Source of the DNA: Ophiothrix spiculata
Taxonomy: Eukaryota > Echinodermata > Ophiuroidea > Amphilepidida > Ophiotrichidae
Reading direction: 5' to 3' (one strand)
Assembly (NCBI GenBank): GCA_000969725.1
Contig: JXSR01S034653.1
Length of the DNA stretch: 22,062 nucleotides
Positions within the stretch are counted from its first letter, which is position 1. Every line of letters starts with the position of its first letter. The translations under genes and the position numbers were made by a program. The notes beneath the pieces were generated by a model. That model was not told the DNA's origin, did not search any database, and saw only the letters and a program-made list of their open reading frames with translations. Positions 18,347 to 22,062 of this stretch are shown here, in pieces.

Positions 18347-19020
18347 CAGTGTGTCCCAGAATGAAGTTATCAAGATTTCAATGCCACATTATTCAAAAAC
18401 TAAATTACCCTAGACACTGAAAGTTGGTGACAATCATGCGTGATGTCTCCACTTACTCTGGTGCATCAATAAAGAAAATCCATTCTCTAATTTTCTGGAA
18501 GTGAGCATTTGAAGCTCCAGAGGAATTTGGACACTTTTCCAAGTTTGGAGAGGTCGTAAAAATCCAGCGGCAATTCGCAGCGGAAGTATGCGAGCAAGGA
18601 TATCATCTTTACCAACATTTCTGTTTGTTTCAGATGTTGCTTTTCCTTGATGATGCCTTGGAGTCTTAGTAAAGGTTCAGCTGAATGTTAACTCGGCTTC
18701 TACCGTGGCGTCCAAACGCTTCTTTTTGCAGTCCCTTTTGTCATCTGATACCATAAGCTAAATATTTTGTGAGTGCCTCCCCCCCCCTGCAAATCGCAGT
18801 GGAAATTTTTCGATTTACCCAAACTGGGAAAAGTGTAAAAACCCCTGTGGAGTTTCAAGCACTCACTTCAAAAAAAATAATGCATGGATTTTCTTCATTT
18901 TTGCACCACAGCAAATCAAGACATCAGGCATGATTGTCACCAAGTTTCATTGTCTGGAAAAATTTGGTTTTAGAATTGTGTGGCGTTGAAATCTTGATAA
19001 CTTCATTCTGGGACACACTG
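18347..19020. mobile_element. TA-flanked element with about 240-bp inverted ends (mariner-like)
   Basis: CAGTGTGTCCCAGAATGAAG at 18347 is inverted exactly at the right end, and the arms keep matching for roughly 240 bases with substitutions (TTATCAAGATTTCAA, GGTGACAATCATGC, AAGAAAATCCAT). TA borders both ends (18345-18346, 19021-19022). CAGTG-starting ends on TA targets fit the IS630/Tc1/mariner group. The central roughly 190 bases show no transposase frame, so it is non-autonomous. It lies about 55 bases downstream of the SINE at 18131. Confidence 0.85.
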
Positions 19021-19022
19021 TA

Positions 19023-19332
19023 TTGGGAGAAGCCTGTTTTTCCTCAGAATATTATTATAGATAAATATGATTTTTGCTGAAATGAGGCTTTCTGACCTGG
19101 ATTTGACGATTAGGTTTAGGAACACAAAAATTTACCATATCCAGCCATTTTGAACAGAAAATTTGGAGAATAATTTGATTTGGGTTAAAGATAAGTTAGT
19201 TACCTGCTAGCCATGAAAAGGGGTGTGCACATTCCCCACAGTGACCATGTGAGTACCCCCTCCTTCCCTGTATTTGAATGCTAATGGTTAACATTATGTA
19301 GTAAGTGAAAAGAGGACAACCTGTAGAAAAAT
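19023..19332. other. No gene seen
   Basis: Short flank with a few pyrimidine words such as TACCCCCTCCTTCCC near 19254. The minus-strand frame at 19294-19497 overlaps the next foldback and is not called. Confidence 0.4.
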
Positions 19333-19615
19333 CCGGGAGGGGGGGGGGGAGAGGCACTCAAATATAGTGTTGCAGGCATAGCGTGACCAAGAAAAAGGTG
19401 AATTAGGGTTGTTTTTGAGGACTGAAGGGTATATCAGGTGACACCGTTTAGGGTATAAAAACAGCAATTTGGGGCAATTTTGTGAAAACAGTATCAATAA
19501 AATCCCGATTTAGGGTGTGAATAGGGGAAAAAGGGTATATTTTGGCTTGAGAACCCTCCATCCAAAAACTGTGGTCATGCTATTCCTGCAACATTGTACT
19601 TGAGTGCCCCCCAGG
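19333..19615. mobile_element. Foldback element with G-run end and AGGGT repeats
   Basis: After CCGGGAGGGG and the G run, GCACTCAAATATAGTGTTGC then GGCATAGCGTGACC is inverted at the right end as GGTCATGCTATTCC then GCAACATTGTACTTGAGTGC, followed by CCCCCCAGG. Arms are about 55 bases. The centre repeats TTAGGGT-like words (near 19406, 19448 and 19510). No target duplication could be fixed because of the homopolymer. Confidence 0.68.
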
Positions 19616-19630
19616 AGAAAAATACAGCAG

Positions 19631-19820
19631 CTTTCCAGGGGTCTCCTGGATACCTAATTTGCATGTGAAAATTTCAGGAGACCTATAGAGACCACATGGA
19701 ACATGACTGATCCAGGATTTGTTGGATACTCCTGGAGACTACTAAGAATTGCCTAAAAAGTGTCTCCTGGATTTTCACATGTAAATTGGGTATCTAGGAG
19801 ACCTGGAGGTCTCCTGAAAA
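19631..19820. mobile_element. Foldback element rich in GTCTCCTGG
   Basis: Left GTCTCCTGGATACC with AATTTGCATGTGAAAATTTC is inverted at the right end as GATTTTCACATGTAAATT and GGGTATCTAGGAGACC. The nonamer GTCTCCTGG, its inverse CCAGGAGAC and near variants recur about seven times in 190 bases. The arms differ by a small insertion near the right tip. Superfamily unknown. Confidence 0.68.
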
Positions 19821-20211
19821 GTTCTTTTTGATAAGAGAACTTGCCACCACATTTTATTGCAATTCAGCCGCCTACCAAAATTTTACAGAATACTCTGGCA
19901 GATCTGTTTGAAAATTAAGGTATGATACATCGTCATCATCGGATATGTTGCTGAACATTTTGCTGTGGGCCCATGTTTCATTCAATTAATATCTTGGCAA
20001 AGTGCCAACTTGTATTTAGACTGTCTGAGAATAATAAGATACATATCCTATGTAATTGAGAAAACAGAAAAATGTTGATCGCAGAGAAATGAAATGTCAG
20101 CGTCATTTGTAGATATTGTGTTCAACAATGTCTTTTTCGCATGAATTTGACTGAACTCTCAGACCTGATTCATGAGATGAATTTACACTTTTGGCTATTG
20201 AAATTATGAGA
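19821..20211. other. No gene seen
   Basis: AT-rich DNA, no frame or structure that can be supported. No tRNA-like head is found in front of the SINE body that follows. Confidence 0.4.
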
Positions 20212-20292
20212 CATGGATTTGGTTTTCAGTCCATACTCGCTTCCGCTGTTTTTTCTCTGGGTACTCCGGTCTTCCTCCTGCTTTCAACAACT
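20212..20292 (+). repeat. SINE body fragment, same family as 18131-18290
   Basis: GGATTTGGTTTTCAGTCCAT, then TTTTCTCTGGGTACTCCGG and CTTCCTCCTG align with the body of the tRNA-Glu SINE at 18196-18282. This copy retains GGGTACTCCGG where the other has decayed, so the two copies differ in which parts survive. The tRNA head is missing: a 5'-truncated or eroded copy. Confidence 0.7.
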
Positions 20293-20504
20293 GATTATAA
20301 AACATTTTTGACCCCAGTTTAAAATAAGCTTCCTTTAGCTACTTAGTACCAAGTACCAAGTTGGGTTTCCGTGGTGAAAGCCTAAACGAGATGATTTTTA
20401 ATTTTACATTTCGAACATAATACACATAAAAAATAAATTAGTCTAGGGTCAGCACCAAAGATGAGGTTGGTCAGGTTACCATTTGGTTACCCCAAACAAG
20501 CAAT
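20293..20504. other. No gene seen
   Basis: Contains the short tandem AGTACCAAGTACCAAG near 20345. Otherwise plain AT-rich DNA. Confidence 0.4.
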
Positions 20505-20662
20505 TTAACCCTTTCAATCTGAGAGAACGCCTGAGCATTTCCAAAGGAGCTTATGAGGGAACGCTCAGGCGTTCCAATCAACTTCCAATTTGTATTGAGT
20601 GTAAATTAATTCAGTATGGGCTGTAATACATCTATATTGAAATTCAGGACCAAAAGGGTTAA
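20505..20662. mobile_element. piggyBac-like MITE on TTAA
   Basis: TTAA (20505-20508) is followed by CCCTTTCAATCTGA; the right end on the other strand reads CCCTTTTGGTCCTGA and is followed outward by TTAA (20659-20662). TTAA targets with CCC-starting ends are the signature of piggyBac. Inside, AACGCCTGAGC (from about 20525) is inverted as GCTCAGGCGTT (near 20567-20577). At 158 bp including targets it cannot encode a transposase. Confidence 0.78.
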
Positions 20663-21099
20663 GCCTTAGGACATTGACATCATTCCAGGCTTTAGCTTGC
20701 ACAGAAGAGGTAGGACATAACATAATTCCTATTTTTAAATTTAAAAGCTCACCAAAACTCTTTGTTCACAAAGCCAGTCACGTGCATGATAACACGTAGG
20801 CACCTTGTAAACATCTAACAGTTTTTAGTTTAAATCTTATTTCATGAAAACTATACTTTTCTCAACACCAAACAGGCGAGCCTTTTCACATCGTGAATTG
20901 ATACAGGTAACCGCGTGCTTAACACAACAAACTGCTCGAGATGTAGTGTTGATCAAAGTATAGTGGGGTTGTCTAAGCAACCCCAACGGATTAGAGGTTT
21001 AAAAAAAATTTACAAAATAATTTGATGCAAAAAGTACCTTTAAATTTTTTTAATTTACATCGGTTTCAATGCGACCTGAAAATAAACATGTCATGTCCT
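20663..21099. other. No gene; one strong small hairpin
   Basis: GGGGTTG (20965-20971) and CAACCCC (20978-20984) form a perfect 7-bp stem with a 6-base loop. It is not followed by a T run. No gene is recognised in this stretch. Confidence 0.45.
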
Positions 21100-21120
21100 C
21101 CCCCCCCCCCCCCCCCCCCC
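21100..21120 (+). repeat. C21 homopolymer run
   Basis: Twenty-one consecutive C after CCT. Could form an i-motif, or a G-quadruplex on the other strand. Length is likely unstable and may be misread in the assembly. Confidence 0.9.
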
Positions 21121-21598
21121 GAGCTTGAAATTGAAACGCAATATTTCAGTTTTTTGGATTGGTTGAACTTAAAAGGATACGATAGATAAAACAAAAATAT
21201 TTTTTCTCATCCATCAATGTACATGATGTACACATCGCATAAAACATCCTTAATTGGAAAGCTATTGAACAAGGAATATGGGAAATAAAGCACTGTTGTC
21301 TTTTGTTTGTAAAATCAATGTACCTGTGCTCATTTTAATTAAGAAATGTTTGATTTTCTTCTGCAATGTTATAGTCTGTGTGCTTCTCTCAATCTTTTCA
21401 TCATATTTTTACTTAACTCAGGCCATTTATCAAAAATCTTCATTCCCGACTTTCTGCTCATTTGCCAGAGCAAACCAGTCTCAAAGGCTCTTAACTTCAA
21501 GGCTGTTGAATGATAATTTTCAAAAATTTAGATCTGTGCAATTCATTAAAGCTCAATTCTGAGAATAGTGCTTTCATTTTTGCACAAATCTGAAAGCT
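21121..21598. other. No confident gene
   Basis: The 94-codon plus frame at 21278-21562 has a hydrophobic N-terminal half (about residues 7-50) and a basic, Ser-rich end. It is AT-driven (Phe, Ile, Lys, Leu), lacks splice or promoter context, and matches nothing I recognise. Treated as chance. Confidence 0.4.
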
Positions 21599-21612
21599 GG
21601 GGGGGGGGGGGG
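21599..21612 (+). repeat. G14 homopolymer run
   Basis: Fourteen consecutive G directly before the nested foldback at 21614. The foldback at 19333 also has a G run at its left edge. Confidence 0.85.
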
Positions 21613-21613
21613 T

Positions 21614-21728
21614 GGTCAGAAATCCACAAATCGGAACTGGGGTCTTTTAAGACCCCAGTTCAATCAATAGTCAATCAACAGTTAAACTGATGATTGACTA
21701 TTGATTTAAAAGTGCCGACTTTTCTGAC
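21614..21728. mobile_element. Three nested or adjacent hairpins (foldback)
   Basis: An outer pair, GGTCAGAAA with TTTCTGAC and TCGG with CCGA, encloses two perfect or near-perfect hairpins. The first is AACTGGGGTCTT inverted after 2 bases (21635-21660). The second has AATCAATAGTCAATCAACAG inverted after a 1-base spacer with one mismatch (21662-21706). Such a three-way fold is typical of compact foldback elements. No target duplication is resolved. Confidence 0.68.
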
Positions 21729-22062
21729 TCAAAACTGGTTAAGCACAGTAAATACTGAGTTTTTAAGGTTTGGATCTTGGATTGTCAGTGATTTTAACAA
21801 TATGTCAGTTTACAGTCTGCAGTAAGACAATCTTACTATAGATATGAGTCATCGCTATAAAGTGACTTTCATTTTTATATGTGAATGGAAAAAATTAAGG
21901 AGTTGTAATAAAGTGACTTAAGGTATTTATAAGATTCAATCATGACGCAAAATTTCTAAAATAAGAAAAGCTTGCATTTTCATGATATTTATATGCTCTC
22001 ACAAATTGTCATTAATCCGTCTATTTACAATTTGCTTGTAGGTAGCATTTTGATTTAGAAAA
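21729..22062. other. No gene seen to the window edge
   Basis: AT-rich DNA. AGTGACTT-like words recur (about 21860, 21912) but no ordered repeat or frame is supported. Confidence 0.4.

Noticed and set aside
21278-21562. 94-codon plus-strand frame with a hydrophobic N-terminal half
   Set aside because: Residue use follows AT-rich DNA, no signal for transcription or splicing, no known family.

Overview
This window looks like non-coding, repeat-rich DNA from an animal nuclear genome. It is AT-rich, has no bacterial-style gene packing, and every long open frame is under 150 codons. It holds splice-type signals, tRNA-derived SINEs and many short inverted-repeat transposons. The frequent word TAGGCCT, G/C homopolymer runs and the style of the MITEs and SINEs suggest a marine invertebrate deuterostome, most likely an echinoderm or hemichordate. 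That placement is inference from sequence style, not from a marker gene.

Only one stretch reads as a real protein-coding exon: 12189-12372. It has a strong 3' splice site, an in-frame stop before a good-context ATG at 12219, 51 codons starting with a mitochondrial-type presequence, and a GT donor at 12373. A likely non-coding first exon ends at the GTAAGT donor after 11614. The rest of the gene lies beyond a long intron, probably outside the window. The protein family is not identified.

Most of the rest is transposon debris, mostly non-autonomous DNA elements sorted by target-site type. TTAA sites: the repeat here called A (1-425, 8191-8711, 10604-11109), 4384-4700, 5971-7473 and a piggyBac-like MITE at 20505-20662. 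TA sites: 1289-1522, 5473-5682, 15941-16344 and 18347-19020. Three-base TTA/TGA sites: 66-247 (nested in repeat A) and 1555-1678. Unresolved foldbacks: 13347-13818, 19333-19615, 19631-19820 and 21614-21728. tRNA-like SINE heads lie near 1762 (minus), 5024, 17190 and 18131, with a second copy of the last family's body at 20212. A possible Penelope-type end with a hammerhead-like core lies at 3755-3784 (minus).

The observations most worth following are the mitochondrial-type exon, the dated nesting at 66-247, the transposon whose inverted ends each carry a full cAMP-response-element sequence, a CpG-rich promoter-like patch inside the 1.5-kb element, and the large compound foldback at 13347-13818. 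I see no operon, CRISPR array, rRNA gene or intact transposase.
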